A DNA stretch of 64,000 bases from Serinicoccus profundi (GTDB lineage Bacteria; Actinomycetota; Actinomycetes; Actinomycetales; Dermatophilaceae): the NCBI RefSeq assembly GCF_008001015.1, contig NZ_CP042862.1, positions 2,976,001-3,040,000 of the forward strand. The letters run 5' to 3'. Below are positions 1 through 7,947 of this stretch, piece by piece. Made by a program: the position numbers and the translations under genes. The notes below the pieces were generated by a model. It was given only the letters and a program-made list of their open reading frames with translations, did not search any database and had not been told where the DNA came from. The stretch's first letter is position 1. Each line of letters starts with the position of its first letter.

Positions 1-332
1 CGGCTCGCCCTGGCCCGGCGTCCGACGCCCCGCAGCCGCAGTGGGTAGCCGATGTTGTCCGCCACGCTGGCCTGGGCGAAGAGCTGCCCGTCCTGGAACA
101 TCAGGGCGAAGCCGCGCTCGTGGGTGGGCACCCCGGCGAGGTCGACGCCCTGCCAGCGGATCGTCCCGGAGGTCGTCGGCTCCAGCCCCGCGATCGCGCG
201 CATGAGGGTGGACTTGCCGCAGCCCGAGGGCCCGAGCACCGCGAGGACGGTGCCGTCCTGGACCTGCAGGGAGACGTCATCGACCGCGGTCGCGCCGGGG
301 AAGGTGACGGTGACTTCGGTGAGCTCGAGCAT
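1..332 (-). CDS. ABC transporter ATP-binding protein, thiamine-type, 3' end outside window
   Basis: This is the ATPase subunit of the transporter encoded just upstream. It begins with an ATG at 332 that shares one base with the stop of the permease gene (TGATG), so the two are translationally coupled. The visible ~110 residues start MLELTEVTVTF. They carry a Walker A motif GPSGCGKST at about residues 34-42 and a Q-loop region (LMFQDGQLF) near residue 80, followed by the start of the helical domain. The gene runs off the left edge, so signature motif and Walker B cannot be seen. Family membership is certain. Thiamine or thiamine-precursor specificity is inferred from the TPP riboswitch that precedes the operon. 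Confidence 0.88.
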   Translation of the reverse strand, partial: MLELTEVTVTFPGATAVDDVSLQVQDGTVLAVLGPSGCGKSTLMRAIAGLEPTTSGTIRWQGVDLAGVPTHERGFALMFQDGQLFAQASVADNIGYPLRLRGVGRRARAS

Positions 333-2023
333 CAGAAGGCCCCCACCGAGCCGACGCGGAGCCGCTCGACCACGCCCATGACGATCACCGTCACGAGCGC
401 GAGCAGGACGCTGGCGGCGAGCGCCATGCCGAGATGGTCGGCGCCCGGCCGGGAGATGAGCTGGTAGATGACGACGGGGACGGTGGGCCGGTCGGGGCGG
501 GCCAGGAAGCTCGTGGCGCCGAACTCCCCCAGCGACACGGCGAAGGCGAAGCCGGTCGCGGCGAGCAGCGGGCGGGCCAGCACCGGGGCCTCGGCCGTCC
601 ACGCCGCCCGCCACGGCCGTGCCCCGAGGGTGGCGGCCGCCTCCCGCTGACGCGGGTCCACCGAGCGCAGCACGGGCGTCAGGGTGCGCACCACCAGCGG
701 TAGCGCCACCATCGCCTGCGCGATGGGCACGAGCACCGGCGAGGTGCGCAGGTCCAGGGGAGGCCGGTCGAGGGTGATGAGGAAGCCGAAGCCGACGGTG
801 ACCGCCGAGATGCCCAGCGGCAGCATGAAGGCTCCGTCGAGCACCGACACCACCCGCGCCCAGCCGATGCCGCGGGGGCGGCGGGAGACGACGACGGCGA
901 CGGCGAGACCGAGCAGCATGGCCAGGACGGTGGCGTCGGCCGCGGTGCGCAGCGAGTTGGCCATCGCCTCGGTGACGCTGACCCGCAGCGCCGCGGTGGC
1001 GTCGGGGTCGGTGAGGGCGCGGTAGTGCGCGAAACCCCACCCCGGGCCGACCTGCAGGGAGCGCACCACGAGGGTGCCGACCGGCAGCAGCACGAAGGCG
1101 ACGGCGAGCGCGGTAGCGGCCAGGGCGGGGAGGTCGTCGCGCCGGGGCGCCCGGGCCGCGGCCTGCGCGCCCACCCGTCGCAGGGTCTGCTCACGTCGGG
1201 TGCGGGTGCGCCCCGCGACCGTGAGCATGGCCACGACGGCGAGCAGCTGCAGGACCGAGAGGACGGCCGCGCCCTGCAGGTCGAGGAACTGCACGGTGAG
1301 CAGGTAGATCTCGGTCTCGATGGTGCCATAGCGCAGCCCGCCCAGGGTGAGGACGACCCCGAAGGCGGTGGAGCAGAAGAGGAAGACGAGGGTCGCGGCG
1401 GAGACGATGCCGGGCGCGAGCGCCGGGAGGGTGACGGTGCGCCATACCTGCCAGGGGCTGGCGCCCAGCGTGGCGGCGGACTCCTCGGCCCGGCGATCCA
1501 GCCCCTCCCACAGCCCGCCGACCGTGCGCACGACGACGGCGAGGTTGAAGAAGACGAAGGCGAGCAGGATCGGCACCCAGGTGCCGTCGAGGCCGAGCCC
1601 GCCGAGCGGGCCCCCGGGGGCCAGCAGGGAGCGGAACATCACGCCGACGACGACGGTCGGCAGCACGAAGGGCATGACCACCACGGCGCGCAGCAGGGCA
1701 CGGCCGGGGAAGCGCAGGCGGTAGAGCACGAAGGCCACCGGCACGCCGAGCAGCAGCGTGAGGACCGTGCCGGCCAGCGAGCTGACCAGGGTGAAGGTCA
1801 GCACGCGCAGGGTCCGGGCCCGCCCCAGCACCTCGGGCACCGCGCTGAGGTCGAGCCTGCCCTCGGGCCACAGCCCGCGCGCGAGCATCCCGCTCACCGG
1901 GAGGACGAAGAAGACCGCGAGGAAGGCGAGCGGGACGAGCGCGAGGATCCCGAGCCCGAGGCCCGGCCCGTTGGCCCCCGATCGCCACCGCACGCGGCTG
2001 AGCAACGTCGCAGATCGGCTCAT
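332..2023 (-). CDS. thiP: ABC transporter permease, two fused ThiP-like halves
   Basis: A 563-residue inner-membrane permease with two homologous BPD_transp_1 halves of about six helices each. The EAA-type loop is seen twice: ESAATLGASPWQVW in the first half and EAAATLGARPWRAAW in the second. This fused architecture is that of ThiP and of some iron permeases (AfuB/FbpB). The frame stays open to 2065, but those extra codons lie inside the TPP riboswitch, so the ATG at 2023 is preferred; GGGAG stands 5 nt before it. The stop overlaps the ATPase start. The riboswitch makes import of thiamine, its phosphates or a precursor the best guess. The substrate-binding gene is 2 kb upstream with its own riboswitch, with unrelated genes between. 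Confidence 0.85.
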   Translation of the reverse strand: MSRSATLLSRVRWRSGANGPGLGLGILALVPLAFLAVFFVLPVSGMLARGLWPEGRLDLSAVPEVLGRARTLRVLTFTLVSSLAGTVLTLLLGVPVAFVLYRLRFPGRALLRAVVVMPFVLPTVVVGVMFRSLLAPGGPLGGLGLDGTWVPILLAFVFFNLAVVVRTVGGLWEGLDRRAEESAATLGASPWQVWRTVTLPALAPGIVSAATLVFLFCSTAFGVVLTLGGLRYGTIETEIYLLTVQFLDLQGAAVLSVLQLLAVVAMLTVAGRTRTRREQTLRRVGAQAAARAPRRDDLPALAATALAVAFVLLPVGTLVVRSLQVGPGWGFAHYRALTDPDATAALRVSVTEAMANSLRTAADATVLAMLLGLAVAVVVSRRPRGIGWARVVSVLDGAFMLPLGISAVTVGFGFLITLDRPPLDLRTSPVLVPIAQAMVALPLVVRTLTPVLRSVDPRQREAAATLGARPWRAAWTAEAPVLARPLLAATGFAFAVSLGEFGATSFLARPDRPTVPVVIYQLISRPGADHLGMALAASVLLALVTVIVMGVVERLRVGSVGAF

Positions 2024-2024
2024 G

Positions 2025-2116
2025 TCGACTCCCTTCGCCGGTGCTAACCGGAGCAGGTTCATCAAGGGTCTGCGGCTGCGGGCCGCACTCTCAGCGCGAG
2101 GCTCCCCTGTCGTGGA
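2025..2116 (-). promoter_or_regulatory. TPP riboswitch (THI element) upstream of thiP
   Basis: Read on the minus strand, the segment holds the conserved TPP-aptamer blocks in order: ACAGGGGAGCC, CTGAGAGTGCGG, GACCCTTGATGAACCTG and CCGGCGAAGGGAG. The last block contains the GGGAG that serves as ribosome-binding site for the permease ATG at 2023. Ligand binding would therefore be expected to hide the start site, giving translational repression when TPP is plentiful. Recognition is by consensus blocks; the fold was not computed. Confidence 0.92.
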
Positions 2117-2207
2117 TCTCAGGCTACAGGTGACCCGGCGGACCAGACGTACCCCGGCTCCTCAGCGTAGGATGTGACACACGGAATACGTCATACATGG
2201 AGGTGCC

Positions 2208-2435
2208 ATGCGGCTGAACAGCAAGGGGCAAGTGACGATCCCGGCGGAACTGCGGCGTAGTCACGGTTTCGTCGAAGGCGACGAGGTGCAGGTGGTCGCG
2301 GACGGCGCCGTTCTGCGCATCGTGCACGCGGATCAGGGCGAGACACCCGGCGGACGGCTGGTGCGCCGGATGCGCGGTCGGGCGAGCACGGATCTGAGCA
2401 CCGATGAACTCATGAGCCTGCTGCGCGATGACTGA
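2208..2435 (+). CDS. vapB: AbrB/SpoVT-type antitoxin (VapB)
   Basis: A 75-residue protein opening MRLNSKGQVTIPAELR, the swapped-hairpin AbrB DNA-binding signature. This is typical of VapB antitoxins, which bind their own promoter and neutralise the partner toxin. TGGAGG lies 4 nt before the ATG. The last 8 bases overlap the start of the PIN-domain toxin gene, the usual antitoxin-toxin order. The C-terminal tail (DLSTDELMSLLRDD) is the likely toxin-binding helix. The pair sits between the permease and the binding protein of the thiamine transporter on the opposite strand. Confidence 0.9.
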   Translation: MRLNSKGQVTIPAELRRSHGFVEGDEVQVVADGAVLRIVHADQGETPGGRLVRRMRGRASTDLSTDELMSLLRDD

Positions 2436-2835
2436 CTCGACGTTGGTCGACTCCAACGTCCTGCTCGACATCGCCACGGACGACCCCCACTGGGCCGCCT
2501 GGTCCGGGGAGGCCCTGTCGGCCGCCCTCGACCGAGGCCTCGTCGTCATCAACCCGATCGTGTATGCCGAGGTTTCCGTCGGCTTCGACCGCATCGAGGA
2601 CCTCGAGAACCTCCTCCCCGCGCGTCACTTCGTGCGGGAGGCACTGCCGTGGTCGGGGGCATTCCTCGCCGGCAAGGCGTTCTTGGCCTACCGTCGTCGC
2701 GGCGGGAAGAGGCCGACGCCCCTACCCGACTTCTACATCGGCGCGCACGCCGTGGTGGCGGGTCACCGCCTGCTCACCCGGGACGCCACCAGGTACGCCA
2801 CAGCGTTCCCCGGCCTGCAGCTGATCACCCCGTGA
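2428..2835 (+). CDS. vapC: PIN-domain ribonuclease toxin (VapC)
   Basis: A 135-residue PIN protein. The expected four acidic metal-binding positions are visible: D8 in LVDSNVLLD, E48 in VYAEVS, D101 in LPDFYIGAHA and D119 in LLTRDATRYATAFP. VapC toxins are Mg-dependent endoribonucleases, often cutting tRNA or rRNA, and are restrained by the VapB encoded in overlap just upstream. Length and motif spacing are normal, so it looks intact. It converges on the AbiEi-like gene, 121 bp away; that gap shows nothing else. Confidence 0.92.
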   Translation: MTDSTLVDSNVLLDIATDDPHWAAWSGEALSAALDRGLVVINPIVYAEVSVGFDRIEDLENLLPARHFVREALPWSGAFLAGKAFLAYRRRGGKRPTPLPDFYIGAHAVVAGHRLLTRDATRYATAFPGLQLITP

Positions 2836-2956
2836 CCGGCGAGAGCATCCCTACACGGGGGTGCTCGGTGGCTGCTGGATCTCCTCTCGCGCAGAGTGAC
2901 CTGCCGCCCGCCTTCGATGCTGCCGAAGGGAACGACAGCGACCTCGACGCCCTGGA

Positions 2957-3961
2957 TCAAGAACGTGTGCTCAGCGAACCGACCATCGATGCGGCCAAGG
3001 CGCTCAGGCGTGGATCCTCCATGGCCGACAGGTCTGCGCGGACCAGGAAGGGCGGGACCACCGCCGAGTCCCCGAGCAGCCCGGCACTCCAGAACCGCTG
3101 CCGAATCTCGACCCACCCTCCACTGTCGCGCCTCAACCGACCGGCTTGGATGATCTGATTCCGCCCAGCCGTGTCTGCATAGAGGAGAACGGTGATCGGG
3201 CGGATGGACAGACCGACTTCCGCCGCGGCCGCTTCAGACCCTAGATACGTGCCCGCGGGTCGAGCGCTTGATCGCATCTCGGGAACGCCCTTCCACACGT
3301 CTGACGTGTATGCCTGTCCGGGAGCGAGTAGATCTCGCTGAGCCAGATAGGCGTCGGCCCATGACTCGGCCAGCATGTCCGGGCGCAACAGTTTCCCCTC
3401 GCTCGAGAGCTGACGAAGCTCACGCAGTGCGCGCACCACCCTGTTCGTCGTGGCCAGTGAGGTCTCTGCGTAGTCAGCCAGCTCCCTCTGGGTTGCTTTC
3501 ACACCCTGTCCATGGAGCACGAGCAACGCGAAGGTGACGGGCAGCCCTGCCTTGGTGAAGGGCGCTGAGATGGAGACCTTGGCAGCGCGTGCCGGACCCC
3601 TGCCTTCGATACGAACAACGAGTCCGGGGGCACTCACATGGGCGTTCGCGTGCTGGTCGATGTAGTTCCACCCAGCGCGGGTCAGCGCCTGAGCGAGGGG
3701 CGCACTGACATGATCTGCGAGAAGGATGGGGTTGTTGACCGCCGGCAGTAACCCAACCGCCGACGGAGACAGGCCCGTCCTGATGACGGCCGAGAACCGT
3801 TGCTGTCCGGTCGGCGAGGCAACGGTCAAGGTTCCATCGGCTGCGGAATCCGGGGAGGGAGAACTCTCCAGACGTGCGTCCACGCCCTCAGCCCGCACCC
3901 GCCTGAGCAACTCGACCAGCCAGTGTCTCATGACGTCCAAGTGTTCAGCATAGTGAAACAT
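2957..3961 (-). CDS. AbiEi-like (type IV antitoxin family) winged-helix protein, no partner seen
   Basis: A 334-residue soluble protein that resembles AbiEi-family antitoxin/transcription regulators. A middle segment (about residues 100-125, GWNYIDQHANAHV) matches the family pattern of a conserved aromatic-D-x-x-x-N stretch. A winged-helix segment follows (about 158-185, QRELADYAETSLATTNRVV). In a type IV system the next gene would be an AbiEii nucleotidyltransferase toxin, but nothing like one lies on either side: the neighbours are VapC (convergent) and the thiamine-binding protein 30 bp upstream. It could be an orphan antitoxin or an unrelated regulator. Its codons are less GC-rich than those of the transporter genes. 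Family call is moderate; function unproven. Confidence 0.6.
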   Translation of the reverse strand: MFHYAEHLDVMRHWLVELLRRVRAEGVDARLESSPSPDSAADGTLTVASPTGQQRFSAVIRTGLSPSAVGLLPAVNNPILLADHVSAPLAQALTRAGWNYIDQHANAHVSAPGLVVRIEGRGPARAAKVSISAPFTKAGLPVTFALLVLHGQGVKATQRELADYAETSLATTNRVVRALRELRQLSSEGKLLRPDMLAESWADAYLAQRDLLAPGQAYTSDVWKGVPEMRSSARPAGTYLGSEAAAAEVGLSIRPITVLLYADTAGRNQIIQAGRLRRDSGGWVEIRQRFWSAGLLGDSAVVPPFLVRADLSAMEDPRLSALAASMVGSLSTRS

Positions 3962-3991
3962 GAAGAAAAATGGAACACCGGCTCGCCGGAC

Positions 3992-5179
3992 TCATCCGGT
4001 GGCGATGTCCGCCCACTCGCGCAGCCAGGTCTCCCGCTCGGCCTCGATCTGGCGCGGGTGGACGACGATCGGGTCCTCGGCGACCTGCGCCCACTGGGCC
4101 CACAGCTCGGGAAGCGCGACCTCGTCATCGACCGGGTAGACGTACATGCTGTCCGGGATGGCCGCCTGCACGGGCTCGCTGAGCAGCCAGTCGACGACCG
4201 CCTGCGCGCCCTGCGGGTTGTCGGTCCCGGCGAGGACGCCGGCATACTCCACCTGGCGGAAGCAGGTGTCGAGCAGGGCGCGGGTCGTGGGCTCGAACCC
4301 GCCGTCGGGGATGGTGAACGGCGGGCTGGAGGCGTAGGACAGGACGATGGGCCGGTCGCCGTCGCCGCCGCCCGCGGTGAAGTCGACGGTGTAGGCGTCC
4401 GTCCACCCACTGGTGATCTTGGCACCGTTGGCCATGAGGTCCTCCCAGTAGCCCTGCCACTCCCCCGGGCCGAACTCGCCGACCGTCGCGAGCAGGAAGG
4501 CCAGCCCGGGGCTCGAGGTGCTGGCGCCGGGGGTGACGAAGAGGTCCTCGTAGGCCGGGTCGGTGAGGTCGGTGAGGTCCTCGGGCGGCTCGATGCCGTT
4601 GTTGGCGAACCACGCGGTGTCGATGTTGACGCACACGTCGCCGTAGTCGACGGGCGTGAGGTAGGCGTCGCCACCCTCGGTGAGGTCGTGCTCGGTGACC
4701 GAGGCGGGCAGGTCGTCCGGGCGGTATGCCTCCAGCGCGTCGGCCGCGACGACCCGGCTGGCGAAGGTCGTGTCGATGCCGAAGACGACATCGGCGGTCG
4801 GGTTGCCGGCGGTGAGGACGATCTGGTTGGCCATCTGGCCGGCGTCACCGGCGAGCTGGACCTCCAGCTCATAGCCGGTGTCCGCCTCGAAGGCGGCGAT
4901 CAGCTCGTCCGGGAGGGTGAAGGAGTCGTGCGCCGCGAGCACCACGGTGCCGGTGTCGGCCGGGGTGGGCGCGGGGGCGGTGTCGCTCGCGGTGTCGTCG
5001 CCGGCGTCCGGGTCGTCCGTAGTGGAGGGTTCGGCCCCGGTCGGTGCCGCGGCACTCCCCTCGGTGTCGTCCTCACCCATGAGGGTGCAGGAGCTCAGCG
5101 TGAGCCCGGTGAGGGCTGCGAGGGCAAGGATGGTGGTCCGTCGAGGACGGTTATGAGTCATGGCGATGCGTCTCCTCAT
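3992..5179 (-). CDS. thiB: Thiamine-type ABC transporter substrate-binding lipoprotein
   Basis: A 395-residue type II periplasmic-binding protein of the ThiB/iron-binding class. The N-terminus has an arginine-rich stretch, a hydrophobic core and a lipobox (LSSC), so it should be lipid-anchored outside the membrane. A Ser/Thr/Asp/Ala-rich linker (about residues 35-75) precedes the folded domain, which begins near TVVLAAHDSFTLP as in ThiB. Two starts are possible: ATG 5179, abutting the riboswitch with AAGGA 5 nt before it, or ATG 5161 with GAGGAG 10 nt before. The first fits riboswitch control of initiation and is used here. Thiamine specificity is inferred from that riboswitch. Confidence 0.85.
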   Translation of the reverse strand: MRRRIAMTHNRPRRTTILALAALTGLTLSSCTLMGEDDTEGSAAAPTGAEPSTTDDPDAGDDTASDTAPAPTPADTGTVVLAAHDSFTLPDELIAAFEADTGYELEVQLAGDAGQMANQIVLTAGNPTADVVFGIDTTFASRVVAADALEAYRPDDLPASVTEHDLTEGGDAYLTPVDYGDVCVNIDTAWFANNGIEPPEDLTDLTDPAYEDLFVTPGASTSSPGLAFLLATVGEFGPGEWQGYWEDLMANGAKITSGWTDAYTVDFTAGGGDGDRPIVLSYASSPPFTIPDGGFEPTTRALLDTCFRQVEYAGVLAGTDNPQGAQAVVDWLLSEPVQAAIPDSMYVYPVDDEVALPELWAQWAQVAEDPIVVHPRQIEAERETWLREWADIATG

Positions 5180-5270
5180 CGACTTCCTTCGCCGGTGCTA
5201 GCCGGTGCAGGTTCGAGGGTCTGCGGCGGGTGCCGCACTCTCAGCGCTCGGGCGCTCCCCTGTCGTGGTC
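5180..5270 (-). promoter_or_regulatory. Second TPP riboswitch, upstream of thiB
   Basis: On the minus strand the segment reads ACAGGGGAGCGC, CTGAGAGTGCGG, GACCCTCGAACCTGCACCGG and CCGGCGAAGGAAG, the same aptamer blocks as the element before thiP. The closing block carries AAGGA next to the possible ATG at 5179. The two elements differ in their variable stem, so they are separate regulatory sites, not an assembly duplicate. The 3' end of a small membrane-protein gene (5241-5504) overlaps the aptamer's 5' arm. Confidence 0.92.
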
Positions 5271-5504
5271 GTCTTCGACACTATCACCGTCGTCATCGCC
5301 GCCCGCCTCGGGCGGGTGCTCACCTGCGCGGGTGCCCGACTCCTGGTCGGACTCTTTCTCCCGGCAGGGCTGGCGAGGGGGGCCGAGGACCACCTCCATG
5401 CCCTTGAGGCTGGAGCGCGCGGTGGCCCAGAGGATGCCCAGCGCCGCCAGGGCGAGGAGGATCCACAGCCCGAGCACCAGCCAGGTGGAGAGGTCAGCCT
5501 GCAT
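5241..5504 (-). CDS. Small single-pass membrane protein, unknown
   Basis: An 87-residue frame with one strong membrane segment (about residues 8-27, LVLGLWILLALAALGILW) followed by a very acidic, low-complexity tail rich in Asp, Glu and Gly. Such short one-helix proteins are common in actinobacteria but no family is recognised. No good ribosome-binding site precedes the ATG at 5504, and the frame is also open further upstream to 5603. The last ~30 bp run into the TPP riboswitch of thiB. It could be a chance frame with a hydrophobic stretch. Confidence 0.4.
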   Translation of the reverse strand: MQADLSTWLVLGLWILLALAALGILWATARSSLKGMEVVLGPPRQPCREKESDQESGTRAGEHPPEAGGDDDGDSVEDDHDRGAPER

Positions 5505-5705
5505 GACGGAGGCGCTCAACCTTTCGGGGGTCGGGGAGGACAACCGTGCGTGTCGCCACCCGGGCGGCGATGCCCGGAGGTGGATGCGCGCAGACCATAG
5601 CAAGAAGAGGTGGCCGACAGGCCTCGCACACCCTTGCGGGTGAGGCGGCCGCCGTGCCGGTCACGGGGCGTCGCCGCCCCTGTGGTCCTGTGGCAGGATC
5701 GGAGC

Positions 5706-5987
5706 ATGGGAAATCTCGTCGCCAAGGCCGTCACCGTCGCCGCCGTGCTCGCGGCCAGCTCCATCGCACGCAAGGCGACCGATGGCACCTGGAAGTTCGT
5801 CACCGGCAGCGACTCCCCGGCCAACCCCGAGGATCCGGACATCGACCTCAAGGAGGCGGTGGCCTTCGCCCTGCTCTCCGGGGCGCTCGTCGGGCTGGCC
5901 CGGATGCTCGCCAACCGGCAGTCGAGCCGGGTCATCGCCAAGGCGAGCCACAAGAGCTCCGAGCAGGTCGCGGACGCGACCAACTGA
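5706..5987 (+). CDS. DUF4235 small membrane protein
   Basis: A 93-residue protein that matches the actinobacterial DUF4235 family in length and plan: an N-terminal hydrophobic segment (KAVTVAAVLAASSIARKA), a short polar section containing DIDLKEAVAFALLSGALVG, and a second hydrophobic helix followed by a basic end. Function of the family is unknown. The ATG at 5706 is preferred over codons extending up to 5610, because family members begin close to the first helix and AGG lies 8 nt upstream. It stands alone between the transporter and the polysaccharide cassette. Confidence 0.75.
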   Translation: MGNLVAKAVTVAAVLAASSIARKATDGTWKFVTGSDSPANPEDPDIDLKEAVAFALLSGALVGLARMLANRQSSRVIAKASHKSSEQVADATN

Positions 5988-6069
5988 GCCCTGCACGGCG
6001 CGGCATCCTCCTCGCCCGGCATCCAGGTGATAAAGCGCACCTTGCACTCGGGACTACTTTTGTCACAGA

Positions 6070-7947
6070 ATGGCGTGTCCCCGTTCCCATGTCCCCAAGG
6101 CCACGCTTATGCCTACTCCCCATTCGGCCGCACAGACGCGACGTGAAATCGCCATCAGTGGCTTCTGGGTCACTATCGATGCCTTGTCCTGGGCCATCGC
6201 CCTAACAATCGCCATCTGGGCACGTCTTGAATTTTCCTTGACCATCTTCACAGAATCGAATCTGTGGATCGGAATGGCGATCGTGGCGGGTATTCACGCT
6301 ACCGTCGGGTTGCTGACGGGCCCTTACCTGGTCCGTCACATGCGTGGAAGTTTTGACGAGATCGCCGCGCTCACCCGGACGGCCCTGATCACCGCTCTGG
6401 CGCTCATGGCCATCGCCTGGCTCACGCCGGCCGTCTTCATCCCGCGGTCGAGTGCTCTCCTCTCTCCGGCCCTCGCACTTGTCCTGATGCTCGCGGCGCG
6501 CTTCTTCGTCCGGACCTACCGCTCGAGACTGGTGAGCCGCAATCCGCACGGCGAGAAGGTCATCGTCTTCGGTGCTGGGCTGGCCGGCCGACGGCTCGTC
6601 CACAACATGCTGCACGACGACCGCTCGCAGTTCACGCCGGTCGCCCTGCTCGACGACGACCGCAACAAGCGTCGGCTCAAGATCGAGGGCGTCCCGGTCG
6701 TGGGGACTTTCGCCAAGCTGGCGACAACGGTCGAGAGGACCGGGGCGACCTACCTCGCGGTGGCGGTGCCGCACGCCACGCCCGAGCTGCTGCGCGACGT
6801 CCAAAGGCAGGCGCGAGACCTGGACCTCAAAGTGCAGGTACTCCCCCCGATCGAGGACTGGCTCCGCCAGACGGACCCACAGGCGACCGACCTGCGCGAC
6901 ATCAACCTCGAGGACCTGCTCGGACGCCGGGCCGTCGAGCTCGATCAGGAGACGATCTCCGAGCACCTCACCGGCAAGATCGTCCTCGTCACGGGCGCCG
7001 GCGGATCCATCGGCTCCGAATTGTGTCGCCAGATTGCACGCTTCGATCCTGCCCGTCTCATCATGCTCGACCGTGACGAGTCCGCCCTGCACGCGGTCCA
7101 GCTCTCCATCACCGGCCGAGGCTTGCTCGAGGGAGAGGATCTCCTCCTCGCCGACATCCGGGATGGGGACAATCTGCAGACACAGTTCGCCACGTGCAAG
7201 CCAGACGTGGTGTTCCACGCCGCAGCCCTGAAGCACCTGAGTTTGTTGGAGCGCTACCCCAAGGAAGCCTGGCAGACCAACGTCCTAGGCACCCTCAACG
7301 TCCTCACCGCTGCCGCGGAGAACGGCGTCGGCACCTTCGTCAACATCTCGACCGACAAGGCCGCCAGCCCCACGTCGGTACTGGGCACAAGCAAGCGCAT
7401 GGCCGAGCGCCTGACCGCCGAGTTCGCCTTGCGGCAGCCGGGTCGCTACGTCTCAGTGCGCTTCGGCAACGTCCTCGGCTCGCGCGGCTCGGTCATCCCG
7501 GCCTTCACCGAGCAGATCCGTCAGGGTGGCCCGGTGACAGTCACGCACAGGGACGTCGAGCGATACTTCATGCTCATCCCTGAGGCTTCACAGCTCGTCC
7601 TGCAGGCCGGTGCAATCGGCCGTGATGGTGACGTGCTCGTCCTGGACATGGGCACGCCCGTCAAGATCGTCGACGTTGCCCGTGACCTCATCCGCACCTC
7701 TGGAAAGGACATCGAAATCCGCTACACCGGCTTGCGTCCAGGCGAAAAGCTCAGCGAGGTGCTCTTCACCGAGGGTGAGCGCTTCCGGCCGACCGAGCAC
7801 CCGCTGATCACAGCCGTCAATGTCCCGCGGATGGAGCCGGAGCAGGTCCGACAGCGTCACTTCGGCACCGCCGAGCAGACTGCCGCTTGGCTCGCCGCGC
7901 ATACGGAACTCTCGCCCGAAACCCGCGCGCTGGAGCGCTCGGAGTGA
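6070..7947 (+). CDS. Membrane-bound nucleoside-diphosphate-sugar 4,6-dehydratase (PglF/CapD/FlaA1-like)
   Basis: A 625-residue enzyme of the large UDP-GlcNAc 4,6-dehydratase class. Four N-terminal membrane helices (to about residue 150) precede a Rossmann CoA-binding-like domain (VFGAGLAGRRL near 167) and the SDR catalytic domain with TGAGGSIGSE near 308. In the active site STDKA is followed by TSVLGTSK. The position of the usual Tyr (Met in PglF/WbpM) is Leu here. The product would be UDP-4-keto-6-deoxy-GlcNAc, first step to bacillosamine-type sugars. It heads a run of overlapping genes (aminotransferase, phosphosugar transferase, acetyltransferase, GT4). An alternative start is ATG 6109. 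The first 300 bases are clearly AT-richer than the genome norm. Confidence 0.92.
   Translation: MACPRSHVPKATLMPTPHSAAQTRREIAISGFWVTIDALSWAIALTIAIWARLEFSLTIFTESNLWIGMAIVAGIHATVGLLTGPYLVRHMRGSFDEIAALTRTALITALALMAIAWLTPAVFIPRSSALLSPALALVLMLAARFFVRTYRSRLVSRNPHGEKVIVFGAGLAGRRLVHNMLHDDRSQFTPVALLDDDRNKRRLKIEGVPVVGTFAKLATTVERTGATYLAVAVPHATPELLRDVQRQARDLDLKVQVLPPIEDWLRQTDPQATDLRDINLEDLLGRRAVELDQETISEHLTGKIVLVTGAGGSIGSELCRQIARFDPARLIMLDRDESALHAVQLSITGRGLLEGEDLLLADIRDGDNLQTQFATCKPDVVFHAAALKHLSLLERYPKEAWQTNVLGTLNVLTAAAENGVGTFVNISTDKAASPTSVLGTSKRMAERLTAEFALRQPGRYVSVRFGNVLGSRGSVIPAFTEQIRQGGPVTVTHRDVERYFMLIPEASQLVLQAGAIGRDGDVLVLDMGTPVKIVDVARDLIRTSGKDIEIRYTGLRPGEKLSEVLFTEGERFRPTEHPLITAVNVPRMEPEQVRQRHFGTAEQTAAWLAAHTELSPETRALERSE

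Noticed and set aside
2025-2065. Upstream start of the permease at 2065
   Set aside because: The extra 14 codons lie inside the conserved TPP aptamer; ATG 2023 with GGGAG fits better.
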